Of a stretch of 64,000 nucleotides of DNA, positions 25,492-32,505 are shown piece by piece. Source of the stretch: Stenotrophomonas_A sp035539015 (GTDB lineage Bacteria > Pseudomonadota > Gammaproteobacteria > Xanthomonadales > Xanthomonadaceae); assembly GCA_035539015.1 (NCBI GenBank), contig DATLJF010000063.1, forward strand, positions 1 to 64,000. The letters are read 5' to 3'. The number at the start of each line of letters is the position of its first letter. Position 1 is the first letter of the stretch. A model generated the notes under the pieces. It was not told the DNA's origin. It made no database searches and saw nothing but the letters and a program-made list of their open reading frames with translations. Both the position numbers and the translations under genes were made by a program.

Positions 25492-27054
25492 TTGCGATTC
25501 CTTCGCCTTGCCACCGTGCTGTGCGCAGTACTCACACTGCCCGCGCACGCCACTTCGGCGGCCGACACCGCCGCCTACGACCGCCTGTTCGAGCAGGCCA
25601 TGACGCAGTACCAGCTGCCTGGGCTGGCCGTCGGCGTGATCGAGGACGGCAAGGTGGTCTATCGGCGCACCGGCGGCGAGCGCGTCGCCGGTAGTGGCGA
25701 GGCGATCGATGCCGACACCTTGTTCAAGATCGCCTCCAACAGCAAGGCGATGACCACCGGGCTGCTGGCGCGCCTGGTCGACCAGGGCAAGCTGGCCTGG
25801 GACGACCCGGTGACCCAGTACCTGCCGGAATTTCGCATGTACGACCCCTGGGTGACGCAGAACATCCAGGTGCGCGATTTGCTGATCCACAACAGCGGCC
25901 TGGGCCTGGGCGCCGGTGACCTGATGCTGTGGCCCGAGCCGAACGATTTCAGCCGGGCCGACATCATCGCCGGCCTGGCCCACCTCAAGCCGACCCACAG
26001 CTTCCGCGCCCATTACGCCTACGACAACCTGCTGTACGTGGTTGCAGGTGAAGTCGCCGCGCGTGCCGGCGGCAAGCCGTATGACCAGTTGATTCGACAG
26101 GAAGTGTTCGCACCGCTGGGCATGACGCGCTGCCAGGTTGGAGCGTGGCAACAAAGCGAGGTCGGCAATATCGCCCAACCGCATATGCGGGCAGACGGCA
26201 AGAACGTGCCGGTACGCGAGGACGGCGACACGGTGGCCGACCTGCCTTCGATGGCGGCCGGCGGCATCCGCTGCAGCCTGGACGACATGCTGACCTGGAT
26301 GGATCGTGCCTGGCTGCGCCCTGACCGGCAGCAACCCTGGCTATCCGAGACCCAGCGTCGCGCGGTGTGGTCGCTGCATACACCGATGCCAATCAGCCAG
26401 CGCATGCGCGACTGGGACGACACCCATCTATACGGCTATGGCTACGGCTGGCGCCTGTCCGACGTCGATGGCCAGTGGAAAGTGGCCCATACCGGCACGC
26501 TGATGGGCATGTACTCCTCGCTGGTGCTGCTGCCGGAGCGCCGCAGTGGTTTCATCATCCTGATCAACGGCGAGGGCGAAGCTGCACGCACGGCGCTGGG
26601 CGAGGCGTTGCAGAAGCGCCTGCTCGGCGCCGACCCTGCGCTGGACGTTCTGCACTACGCCCGGGCATTGGCGCGCGAGCAGGCGCAGCCGAAGCCTCCG
26701 GCCGCACGCAAGCCGGACACGACCTCCCGCGTGGCCGTTGTTGCCGCGAGCGCAAAGGCGCGTGCCGGGCGCTACAACGATCCCTGGTTCGGCGAAATCC
26801 GCCTGTGCCCGGAGGCGAAAGGACTGACCTTCGCTTCGGCCCGTTCGCCGATGCTGCGTGGCGCGGTGATGCAGGTCGGCGGACGCTGGCTGGTGGACTG
26901 GGCCGACGCCAGCGTCGATGCCGAGCCATGGCTGGATTTCGCCCGCGATGCCCAGGGCCGTGACATCCTGCGCCTGCGCGCGATCGATCCCGATGCGGAC
27001 TTCAGCTATGACTATGGCGACCTGGAATTCCACCGCGTGGGCGATTGTCCTTAG
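25492..27054 (+). CDS. Class C beta-lactamase-fold serine hydrolase with DUF3471 tail
   Basis: 520 residues from a TTG start. The TTG is preferred over GTG 25438 because GGGAG lies 6 bases upstream and the protein then opens with a clean signal peptide (MRFLRLATVLCAVLTLPAHA). The N-terminal domain (about residues 25-345) has the SxxK nucleophile motif in SNSK, the YxN-type YDN and a late HTG. A DUF3471-like beta-domain forms the C-terminus. Relatives are D-aminopeptidases, DD-peptidases and esterases. Cleaving D-amino acid-containing murein peptides fits the context. The 3' end overlaps the dipeptidase gene. Confidence 0.82.
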   Translation: MRFLRLATVLCAVLTLPAHATSAADTAAYDRLFEQAMTQYQLPGLAVGVIEDGKVVYRRTGGERVAGSGEAIDADTLFKIASNSKAMTTGLLARLVDQGKLAWDDPVTQYLPEFRMYDPWVTQNIQVRDLLIHNSGLGLGAGDLMLWPEPNDFSRADIIAGLAHLKPTHSFRAHYAYDNLLYVVAGEVAARAGGKPYDQLIRQEVFAPLGMTRCQVGAWQQSEVGNIAQPHMRADGKNVPVREDGDTVADLPSMAAGGIRCSLDDMLTWMDRAWLRPDRQQPWLSETQRRAVWSLHTPMPISQRMRDWDDTHLYGYGYGWRLSDVDGQWKVAHTGTLMGMYSSLVLLPERRSGFIILINGEGEAARTALGEALQKRLLGADPALDVLHYARALAREQAQPKPPAARKPDTTSRVAVVAASAKARAGRYNDPWFGEIRLCPEAKGLTFASARSPMLRGAVMQVGGRWLVDWADASVDAEPWLDFARDAQGRDILRLRAIDPDADFSYDYGDLEFHRVGDCP

Positions 27055-27724
27055 CCTGGCCAGCACCGCGGTGTTGGCAGCAGCGCCGAACGTGTCGCCG
27101 GCACGCGATCCCAGCGCCGCCGGCATGGTCGACGTAGCGACACTGGCGCCGGGTCTGCGCCTGGACATGCGCTATGCCACGGCCAACAACTTCACCGGTC
27201 GTGTCGTCGCCGGCTATGAAGCACCGACCTGCCTGCTGTTGCGGCCAGCGGCCGAAGCCCTGGCACGGGTACAGGCACGCCTGCATGCGCAAGGCTATGC
27301 GCTGCAGGTCTACGACTGCTTTCGGCCGGTGCGCGCGGTACAGGACTTTGTCGCCTGGGCCGGCGACCTGCAGGACCAATCGACCAAGACCGCGCATTAT
27401 CCGCGCGTGGACAAGGCCGCGCTGATCCCGGACTACATCGCCGACCATTCCGGGCATAGCCGCGGCGCGACCGTCGACCTGACCCTGGCCGACTGCCGCC
27501 AGGGCAGTTGCCAGCCGCTGGACATGGGCACCGCGTTCGACCTGTTCGACAGTCGCGCGCACACCGACTCGGCCGAAGTCACCGCGGCCCAACGCAGCAA
27601 CCGCCAGCACTTGCTGCGCGCCATGGCCACCGAGGGCTTCGCCAACTACCCGCTGGAGTGGTGGCATTTCACCTTGCAGCCCGAGCCTGCGCCGGATACT
27701 GCCTACGACTTCCCGGTGAGATAG
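27014..27724 (+). CDS. ddpX: D-alanyl-D-alanine dipeptidase (VanX/DdpX, M15D)
   Basis: 236 residues. A signal-like N-terminus (AIVLSLASTAVLAAAP) precedes a M15D zinc peptidase domain. The SxHxxGxAxD-type motif is seen as HSRGATVDLTL and the second signature as LEWWHF (Glu and His). VDVATLAPGLRLDMRYAT at the start of the mature protein is typical. It hydrolyses D-Ala-D-Ala; with a signal peptide it probably salvages D-Ala from periplasmic peptides rather than giving vancomycin resistance. The ATG at 27014 (or 27008) lies inside the end of the serine hydrolase gene (41-47 base overlap). Confidence 0.88.
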   Translation: MATWNSTAWAIVLSLASTAVLAAAPNVSPARDPSAAGMVDVATLAPGLRLDMRYATANNFTGRVVAGYEAPTCLLLRPAAEALARVQARLHAQGYALQVYDCFRPVRAVQDFVAWAGDLQDQSTKTAHYPRVDKAALIPDYIADHSGHSRGATVDLTLADCRQGSCQPLDMGTAFDLFDSRAHTDSAEVTAAQRSNRQHLLRAMATEGFANYPLEWWHFTLQPEPAPDTAYDFPVR

Positions 27725-27728
27725 CACC

Positions 27729-27926
27729 ATGGGCGACCTGCAACACTTCCTGGACATCCAGTGCCCATATTGCGGCGAATGGATCGGCATCGTGGTCGAC
27801 GCCTCGGTGGACGAGCAGTCCTATGTCGAGGACTGCCAGGTGTGCTGCCGGCCGATCCAGCTGGACGTGCGCATCGATGATGACGGCACGCCGGACGTGC
27901 GTGCACGCTCCCAGGACGAGGGCTGA
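27729..27926 (+). CDS. CPXCG-motif small cysteine-rich protein
   Basis: 65 residues. C12 and C15 lie in CPYCGEWIGIVVDASV, and a second cluster is DCQVCCRPI, together a probable zinc-binding treble-clef. The acidic tail ends in QDEG. This is the widespread CPxCG family with no assigned function. It starts four bases after the dipeptidase stop and may be the last gene of that transcript, but the family is found in many other contexts. Confidence 0.85.
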   Translation: MGDLQHFLDIQCPYCGEWIGIVVDASVDEQSYVEDCQVCCRPIQLDVRIDDDGTPDVRARSQDEG

Positions 27927-27994
27927 GCCCGCCGCCGCAACCCGGCCGCGGCACGCTTTAGACTGTGTGGCCCGATTCCCTGTTGCGGAGCCCC

Positions 27995-28372
27995 ATGAAT
28001 CTCCCATTGCACTTTGGCCTGCTCGGCTCGCTCGAAGCCGGCCTGATCGCCTTGTTGATCGGCTTGGGCGTGTACTGGGTGTCGCAGTCGCTGTGCCGGC
28101 GCGCGGGCTTGTCGCTGGGTCATGCGGTGGGCTGGGCATGCCTGGCGGCGGTGGCGATCGGAGCCGGCTGGGATATCTGGAACCTGTTCTACACCAGCAT
28201 CGTGCGTCTGGAGTCACCGCTCTATGCGCGGCTGGCGCTGCAGAGCATCCACGACCCGGACCAACTCGGCGGCCGCGTGGTGCTGGAAGTCGCCGGCGCG
28301 CTGGCGGGTGTAGCGCTCGGTTGGCGTTTGTTCAGCGCCGACACCGAGTCCGCCGACATTACCAATTCGTAA
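27995..28372 (+). CDS. Small membrane protein of unknown function
   Basis: 125 residues with three hydrophobic segments (about residues 12-31, 42-60 and 95-110). LGWRLFSADTESADITNS forms a short soluble tail. I do not recognise the family. The ATG at 27995 follows a GCGGAG ribosome site. Codon use looks like that of its neighbours. Confidence 0.6.
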   Translation: MNLPLHFGLLGSLEAGLIALLIGLGVYWVSQSLCRRAGLSLGHAVGWACLAAVAIGAGWDIWNLFYTSIVRLESPLYARLALQSIHDPDQLGGRVVLEVAGALAGVALGWRLFSADTESADITNS

Positions 28373-28589
28373 AAGGACGAGGCCAGCGTCTCGCTTTGCG
28401 GAGCGGTTGAACCGATGCCTTACAGACTCATCATGCGTCTTTAATCAACGCCAAGCGTGTTCGCGCCGCGAGCGGGTTAACAAGACGTTGTGCGCGCGAT
28501 TGCAGCGCAATAGGCGTTCAGTCGCGAAGGTTAGGGTGGGTTCCATGCGCGGCATCCCGCGCATTTCCCCGAATCAGGAGACCACCCTC

Positions 28590-28904
28590 ATGAAGAACCG
28601 CAAGCCCCTGTTCGTCCTCTCCACTGTCCTGGCAGCCGCACTGGCCATGCCGGCCTTTGCCCAGAGCGCGCCGCAATCCGGTGCTGCGCCTGCGCAGGGC
28701 GGCGGCGGCCAGACCTGGGCCAGTGTCGATACCGACAGCGACGGTGCCATCAGCAAGCAGGAGGCACAGGTCAATGCTGGTCTTTCGCAGATCTTCGACC
28801 AGGCCGATGGCGATGCCAACGGCAAGCTGACGCCGGATGAGTACAAGGCGTTCGTGGCCAAGCAGCAGGCGGGGGCGAATAGCGCGCCACAGCAGCAGAA
28901 CTGA
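28590..28904 (+). CDS. Exported EF-hand protein
   Basis: 104 residues. Signal peptide (about residues 1-24, AMPAFAQ), a Gly/Ala/Gln-rich linker, then two EF-hand loops. Loop 1 runs D47-T-D49-S-D51 to E58. Loop 2 runs D73-G-D75-A-N77 to E84. All calcium-ligand positions are filled. It is likely a periplasmic calcium-binding protein of the short Xanthomonad EF-hand family; its partner is unknown. The ATG follows AGGAGA at 28577-28582. It ends in an intrinsic terminator at 28939. Confidence 0.85.
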   Translation: MKNRKPLFVLSTVLAAALAMPAFAQSAPQSGAAPAQGGGGQTWASVDTDSDGAISKQEAQVNAGLSQIFDQADGDANGKLTPDEYKAFVAKQQAGANSAPQQQN

Positions 28905-28938
28905 GTCGCTGCAGCTGCGGCTGCGGCGTAGGTTGGAT

Positions 28939-28962
28939 GGGGGCCTTCGGGCTCCCTTTTTT
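28939..28962 (+). terminator. Intrinsic terminator after the EF-hand gene
   Basis: GGGGGCC, a TTCG tetraloop and GGCTCCC (one G-T pair) are followed by six Ts. Confidence 0.88.
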
Positions 28963-28990
28963 GTGTTGGTTTTGTTGTTATCGGCGGTGG

Positions 28991-29149
28991 CCGGGGGCAG
29001 GCCGTTTTCGGGACACGCCGTGAACCCATCCGCGCCCCCTCAACGTGTCCGTGGGCAATGAAATGATGCCGTCGCAACGGCTAGGCAAATGCGCAGCCGA
29101 TAGGGCGACATCCATGTCGCCGATTGTCCCGAAAGCGGCCTGCCCCCGA
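28991..29149. repeat. Composite palindromic repeat, copy 2
   Basis: The left arm (28991-29015) and right arm (29125-29149) are complementary over about 23 of 25 positions and share CGGGGGCAGGCC and GGGACACGCCGTGAA with copy 1 at 2767. The inner palindrome GGCGACATCCATGTCGCC (29104-29121) is identical to the core of copy 1. The central spacer differs in length and sequence. Confidence 0.8.
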
Positions 29150-29356
29150 CCACCCAACAGATCGCCTCTTTGTTGGAGAAGAGCACCCTCATCCGCCCTG
29201 TCAGGGCACCTTCTCCCGCATAGCAGGAGAAGGAACGGCAAAGATCGCCGCGATTTGCGAGTAGCCAGTCGTTCCCGCAGGGAACGGCGCCCCGCTTTTC
29301 TCCTTCCTCCAAAAGCCGCGCCCATCGGAGTGGGACAACAAAAGCGCCTGGCGCCG

Positions 29357-29456
29357 TTTCGGCGGGGAGGGGCTTTAGTGGGCCATGGATGGCCCACGGC
29401 GATGGCGTCAGCACAGGGACGTCTGTCGACAGCGCAAAGCCCCTCCCCGCCGGAAC
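29357..29456. repeat. Composite palindromic repeat with different arms, copy 3
   Basis: Outer arms at 29357-29376 (TTTCGGCGGGGAGGGGCTTT) and 29436-29456 are complementary. The inner palindrome is GTGGGCCAT-GG-ATGGCCCAC (29378-29397). The 9-2-9 inner design and the CATGGATG core (the complement of CATCCATG) match copies 1 and 2, although the arms are unrelated in sequence. Confidence 0.72.
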
Positions 29457-29485
29457 GGGGCCCGTACCGTAAGCCTTGCCACTAG

Positions 29486-29533
29486 CCGCCCAACTGCCCA
29501 ACCGCCAAACCGCCAAACCGCCGAACCACCAAA
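29486..29533 (+). repeat. Six tandem 8-bp units ahead of the HAD hydrolase
   Basis: The units are CCGCCCAA, CTGCCCAA, CCGCCAAA, CCGCCAAA, CCGCCGAA and CCACCAAA. They end 19 bases before the ATG at 29553, within the likely leader or promoter. Unit-number changes could alter expression (inference). Confidence 0.75.
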
Positions 29534-29552
29534 CGCGGCTTACAATTCCCAC

Positions 29553-30302
29553 ATGGACATCTCCAATCCGCGCACCCCCCGCATCGAACTGGTCGGCTTC
29601 GATGGCGACGACACCCTGTGGAAGAGCGAAGACTACTACCGCAGCGCTGAGCAGGAATTCGAGGCGATCGTCGGCCAGTACGTGGACCTCGGCGACGCCA
29701 GCAATCTCGGCCATCTGCTCGCGGTCGAGCGCCGTAACCTGAAGATCTTCGGCTATGGCGTCAAAGGCATGACCCTGTCGATGATCGAGGCGGCGATCGA
29801 GATGACCGATGGACGGATCGCGACGCGCGATATCCAGCGCGTGGTCGAGATCGGCCGGGCGACTTTGCAACATCCGGTCGATGTGCTCGACGGCGTGCGC
29901 GAGGCGGTGGCGGAGATCGCCGCCGATTACCAGGTCGTGCTGATCACCAAGGGCGACTTGTTCCACCAGGAGCAGAAGATCGCCCAGTCCGGACTGACCG
30001 ATCTGTTCCCGCGCATCGAGATCGTCTCGGAGAAGGATGCCGGCACGTATGCGCGGGTGCTGTCGGAGTTCAACCTGCCCGCCGAGCGTTTCGTGATGGT
30101 CGGCAATTCGCTGCGTTCGGACGTGGAGCCGGTGCTGGCGCTGGGGGGGTGGGGCATTCATACGCCCTATGCGGTCACGTGGGCGCACGAGGCCGAGCAT
30201 GGTGTGGACGCAGCCTCGCCACGGTTGCGCGAGGTGGCGCGGGCGCGCGATTGGCCGCAGGCGGTGCGTGATTTCGATCGCCTGGCGCGCACTGCCGCCT
30301 AG
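29553..30302 (+). CDS. HAD-superfamily hydrolase
   Basis: 249 residues. Motif I is GFDGDDTLW (the DxD nucleophile pair), motif II is VVLITKGD, and the late motif is FVMVGNSLRSDVEPVLALGG, with a helical cap between about residues 25 and 105. This is the YjjG/phosphoglycolate phosphatase-like branch, which hydrolyses small phosphate esters; the substrate is unknown. No clear ribosome site is seen, and the sequence just before the ATG is a short tandem repeat. Confidence 0.83.
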   Translation: MDISNPRTPRIELVGFDGDDTLWKSEDYYRSAEQEFEAIVGQYVDLGDASNLGHLLAVERRNLKIFGYGVKGMTLSMIEAAIEMTDGRIATRDIQRVVEIGRATLQHPVDVLDGVREAVAEIAADYQVVLITKGDLFHQEQKIAQSGLTDLFPRIEIVSEKDAGTYARVLSEFNLPAERFVMVGNSLRSDVEPVLALGGWGIHTPYAVTWAHEAEHGVDAASPRLREVARARDWPQAVRDFDRLARTAA

Positions 30303-30337
30303 TCGCCTGGGCCGGCGCTCTGGGGCATCATCGACCC

Positions 30338-30910
30338 ATGCGCCTACGATTGCTCGTTCTGCTTCTGCCGGTTGTGTGGCTCGGTGCCGCGGGGCTGGCG
30401 CCTGCGATCGCGCAGGATGCCAAGCCTGCAGCGACCGAGGCGACCCCCGCGCCCGCTTACGCCACCGGCGATGCCTGGATCGACCGCCAGTTGGAGGATA
30501 TCGATGCCTACGCGCGCCGCTATCCGGCCAGCTTTGTCGATGAGCTCAGTCGTCACCTGGGCCTGAGCCGGGGATATGCCGAGGCGGTGCTGCGCGCGCC
30601 GAGTTGGCGGCCGGGCGATCTCTATCTCGCTTGCGCCTGGGCGCACGCGGTACAGGGCGACTGCCGCGACTGGGTACGGGCCTATAGTCGCAATCGCGCG
30701 CTGGGCTGGCAGGCGGTGCTGGCCGGCGAGGGCAAGCCGGACAACCTCGCCTATCGGCGGGTGCGCCATCTCATTGTTGCCAGCTACGACCGCTGGGATC
30801 GTCCTATTACCCTCGATGCGCGCCTGCGCGAGCAACTGGGCGACGCCGAACAGCGGCTGCAACGCGCCCGCGCGGCGCATGCGCCCGCGGCCGAGCCGCC
30901 TGCCCGCTGA
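30338..30910 (+). CDS. Exported protein of unknown function
   Basis: 190 residues with a signal peptide (about residues 1-25, GLAPAIAQ). The mature part is helical with conserved-looking aromatic and cysteine positions (LACAWAHAVQGDCRDWVRAY), then an alanine- and proline-rich tail. The LSRHLGLSRGYAEAVLRAPSW segment resembles short helical repeats. I do not recognise the family. It lies 35 bases after the HAD gene. Confidence 0.6.
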   Translation: MRLRLLVLLLPVVWLGAAGLAPAIAQDAKPAATEATPAPAYATGDAWIDRQLEDIDAYARRYPASFVDELSRHLGLSRGYAEAVLRAPSWRPGDLYLACAWAHAVQGDCRDWVRAYSRNRALGWQAVLAGEGKPDNLAYRRVRHLIVASYDRWDRPITLDARLREQLGDAEQRLQRARAAHAPAAEPPAR

Positions 30911-31010
30911 ACCGAACGCGCCTGCTTTGCTGCTTTGCGGCTGGCCGCGGCGGCGCTTGCTCGGCGAAAATGGCGGGCCGGCGCTGGGCCGGCGCTTCGT
31001 ACGTGCCGCC

Positions 31011-32378
31011 ATGACCGGTAAGTCCTTCGTCAGCTCCGACCACATCCGCAGCCGCTTTGCCCAGGCGATGTCGGACATGTATCGCCAGGAAGTGCCGCTT
31101 TACGGTGAGCTGATGGCGCTGGTGGCGCAGGTCAACGCGCAGGTGCTGGCCGATGATCCGGCCCTGGCGCAGCGGCTGGTGCGCAACGATGAGCGCGAGC
31201 GCCTGGACCTGGAGCGCCACGGTGCGATCCGGGTCGGCACGGCGGCGGAACTGGCGATGCTGCGACGGTTGTTCGCGGTGATGGGCATGCATCCGGTCGG
31301 GTATTACGACTTGTCGGTGGCCGGGGTGCCGGTCCATTCGACCGCCTTTCGCCCGATCGACCCGGCCGCGCTGGCGCGCAACCCGTTCCGGGTGTTCACC
31401 TCGTTGCTGCGGCTGGAGTTGATCGAGGACGGGGCCATGCGCGAACAGGCCGCGGCGATCCTGGCGCGCCGCGATATCTTCACTGCCGACGCACGTCGGC
31501 TGATCGAGCAAGCCGAGCGCGAGGGTGGGCTAGGTGCGGATGATGCCGAGCGCTTCGTTGCCGAAGCGCTGGAGACGTTCCGCTGGCACAGCGATGCCAC
31601 CGTGCCCCTGCCCACCTACCGCGCGCTGCACGACGCGCACCGGTTGATTGCCGATGTGGTCAGCTTCCACGGCCCGCACATCAACCACTTGACACCGCGC
31701 ACGCTGGATATCGATGCGGCCCAGGTGCAGATGCAGCAGCGCGGGATGGCGGCCAAGGCAGTCATCGAAGGGCCGCCGCGCCGGCGCTGCCCGATCCTGT
31801 TGCGGCAGACCAGTTTCAAGGCGCTGGAAGAAGCGGTGCGCTTCCCGGCCGGTGGCGGTGCTGCCGAGGCCGGTAGCCACACTGCGCGTTTTGGCGAGAT
31901 CGAACAGCGCGGCCTGGCGCTGACGCCCAAAGGCCGGGCGCTGTACGACCGCCTGCTGGCGCAAGCCCGCGAGAATGAAGGCGCCGGCAGCACGGGCGAA
32001 GACTATGCCACGCGCTTGCAGACGGTGTTTGCTGGTTTTCCCGATGACTACGACACATTGCGCCGCGAAGGCCTGGGCTACTTCCGCTACCGGCTCACTG
32101 ACGCGGGCCAGGCCGATCCCGTGCGTGCCGGTAGCCTGTCGCCGGAAGAAGCGGTTGATGCCGGACTGGTCAGCGCCGATCCAATTGTCTATGAAGATTT
32201 CCTGCCGGTGAGCGCCGCAGGCATCTTCCAGTCCAACCTGGGCGGCAGCGAGCAGCGCGCCTACGCCGCCCATGCCAACCGCGACGCGTTCGAACAGGCG
32301 CTGGGCGCGCGCGTGCACGATGAGTTCGCGATCTACGCGGCGATCGAGCGCGACTCGCTCGCGGACCTGGAAGGTTGA
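31011..32378 (+). CDS. hglS: 2-oxoadipate dioxygenase/decarboxylase (HglS, DUF1338, YdcJ-like)
   Basis: 455 residues, VOC-superfamily DUF1338. Fe(II)-dependent HglS converts 2-oxoadipate to D-2-hydroxyglutarate in lysine catabolism. H70 and H226 (in HGPHINHLTPR) fall exactly where the metal ligands of the Pseudomonas putida enzyme are, as I recall them, and the third ligand is probably E296 in FGEIEQRG. The frame is open upstream, but the ATG at 31011 gives the expected start. No other lysine-degradation gene is nearby, so the physiological substrate could differ. Confidence 0.85.
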   Translation: MTGKSFVSSDHIRSRFAQAMSDMYRQEVPLYGELMALVAQVNAQVLADDPALAQRLVRNDERERLDLERHGAIRVGTAAELAMLRRLFAVMGMHPVGYYDLSVAGVPVHSTAFRPIDPAALARNPFRVFTSLLRLELIEDGAMREQAAAILARRDIFTADARRLIEQAEREGGLGADDAERFVAEALETFRWHSDATVPLPTYRALHDAHRLIADVVSFHGPHINHLTPRTLDIDAAQVQMQQRGMAAKAVIEGPPRRRCPILLRQTSFKALEEAVRFPAGGGAAEAGSHTARFGEIEQRGLALTPKGRALYDRLLAQARENEGAGSTGEDYATRLQTVFAGFPDDYDTLRREGLGYFRYRLTDAGQADPVRAGSLSPEEAVDAGLVSADPIVYEDFLPVSAAGIFQSNLGGSEQRAYAAHANRDAFEQALGARVHDEFAIYAAIERDSLADLEG

Positions 32379-32407
32379 CTGTTCTTTGCGGGGCAAGCGT
32401 CGGGGCT

Positions 32408-32482
32408 GATGGCCCGAGGCCACCCAGAGCCACTCCTACAACGGATGCGTGGGCTTCTTGTGGGAGGGGCTTCAGCCCCGAC
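32408..32482. repeat. REP-type repeat unit, copy 2
   Basis: GATGGCCCGAGGCCACCCAG (32408-32427) is identical to copy 1 at 11919. After 32 bases comes GTGGGAGGGGCTTCAGCCCC (32460-32479) followed by GAC. CTCCTACAA (32433-32441) partly complements TTGTGGGAG, giving an additional stem. It lies between the convergent hglS and ECF sigma genes. Confidence 0.8.
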
Positions 32483-32505
32483 CGTGAATCCCCCGCACCC
32501 GGAAA

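Larger units (their letters stand above)
28905..29552. other. Repeat-rich intergenic island (648 bp)
   Basis: No convincing gene lies here. From left to right it holds an intrinsic terminator, copy 2 of the composite palindrome (28991-29149), a shorter inverted repeat (CCTTCTCC 29209-29216 with GGAGAAGG 29226-29233) set in a CACCCTCATCCGCCC context familiar from dispersed proteobacterial repeats, a small GTTCCC-GCA-GGGAAC hairpin (29271-29285), composite palindrome copy 3 (29357-29456) and six 8-bp tandem units (29486-29533). Confidence 0.8.

Noticed and set aside
22377..25568. A minus-strand open frame of more than 1000 codons opposite the TonB receptor.
   Set aside because: It mirrors the receptor frame, is rich in His/Arg/Val as antisense GC-rich frames are, and has no recognisable domain or ribosome site.
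27008..27054. Overlap of the serine hydrolase and dipeptidase genes considered as a frameshift splitting one gene.
   Set aside because: Each protein is a complete, separate family member with its own export signal; this is an ordinary gene overlap.
28905..29552. Repeat-rich island considered as a CRISPR array or an insertion sequence.
   Set aside because: The repeats are palindromic units of different types without regular spacers, and there is no transposase or cas gene.
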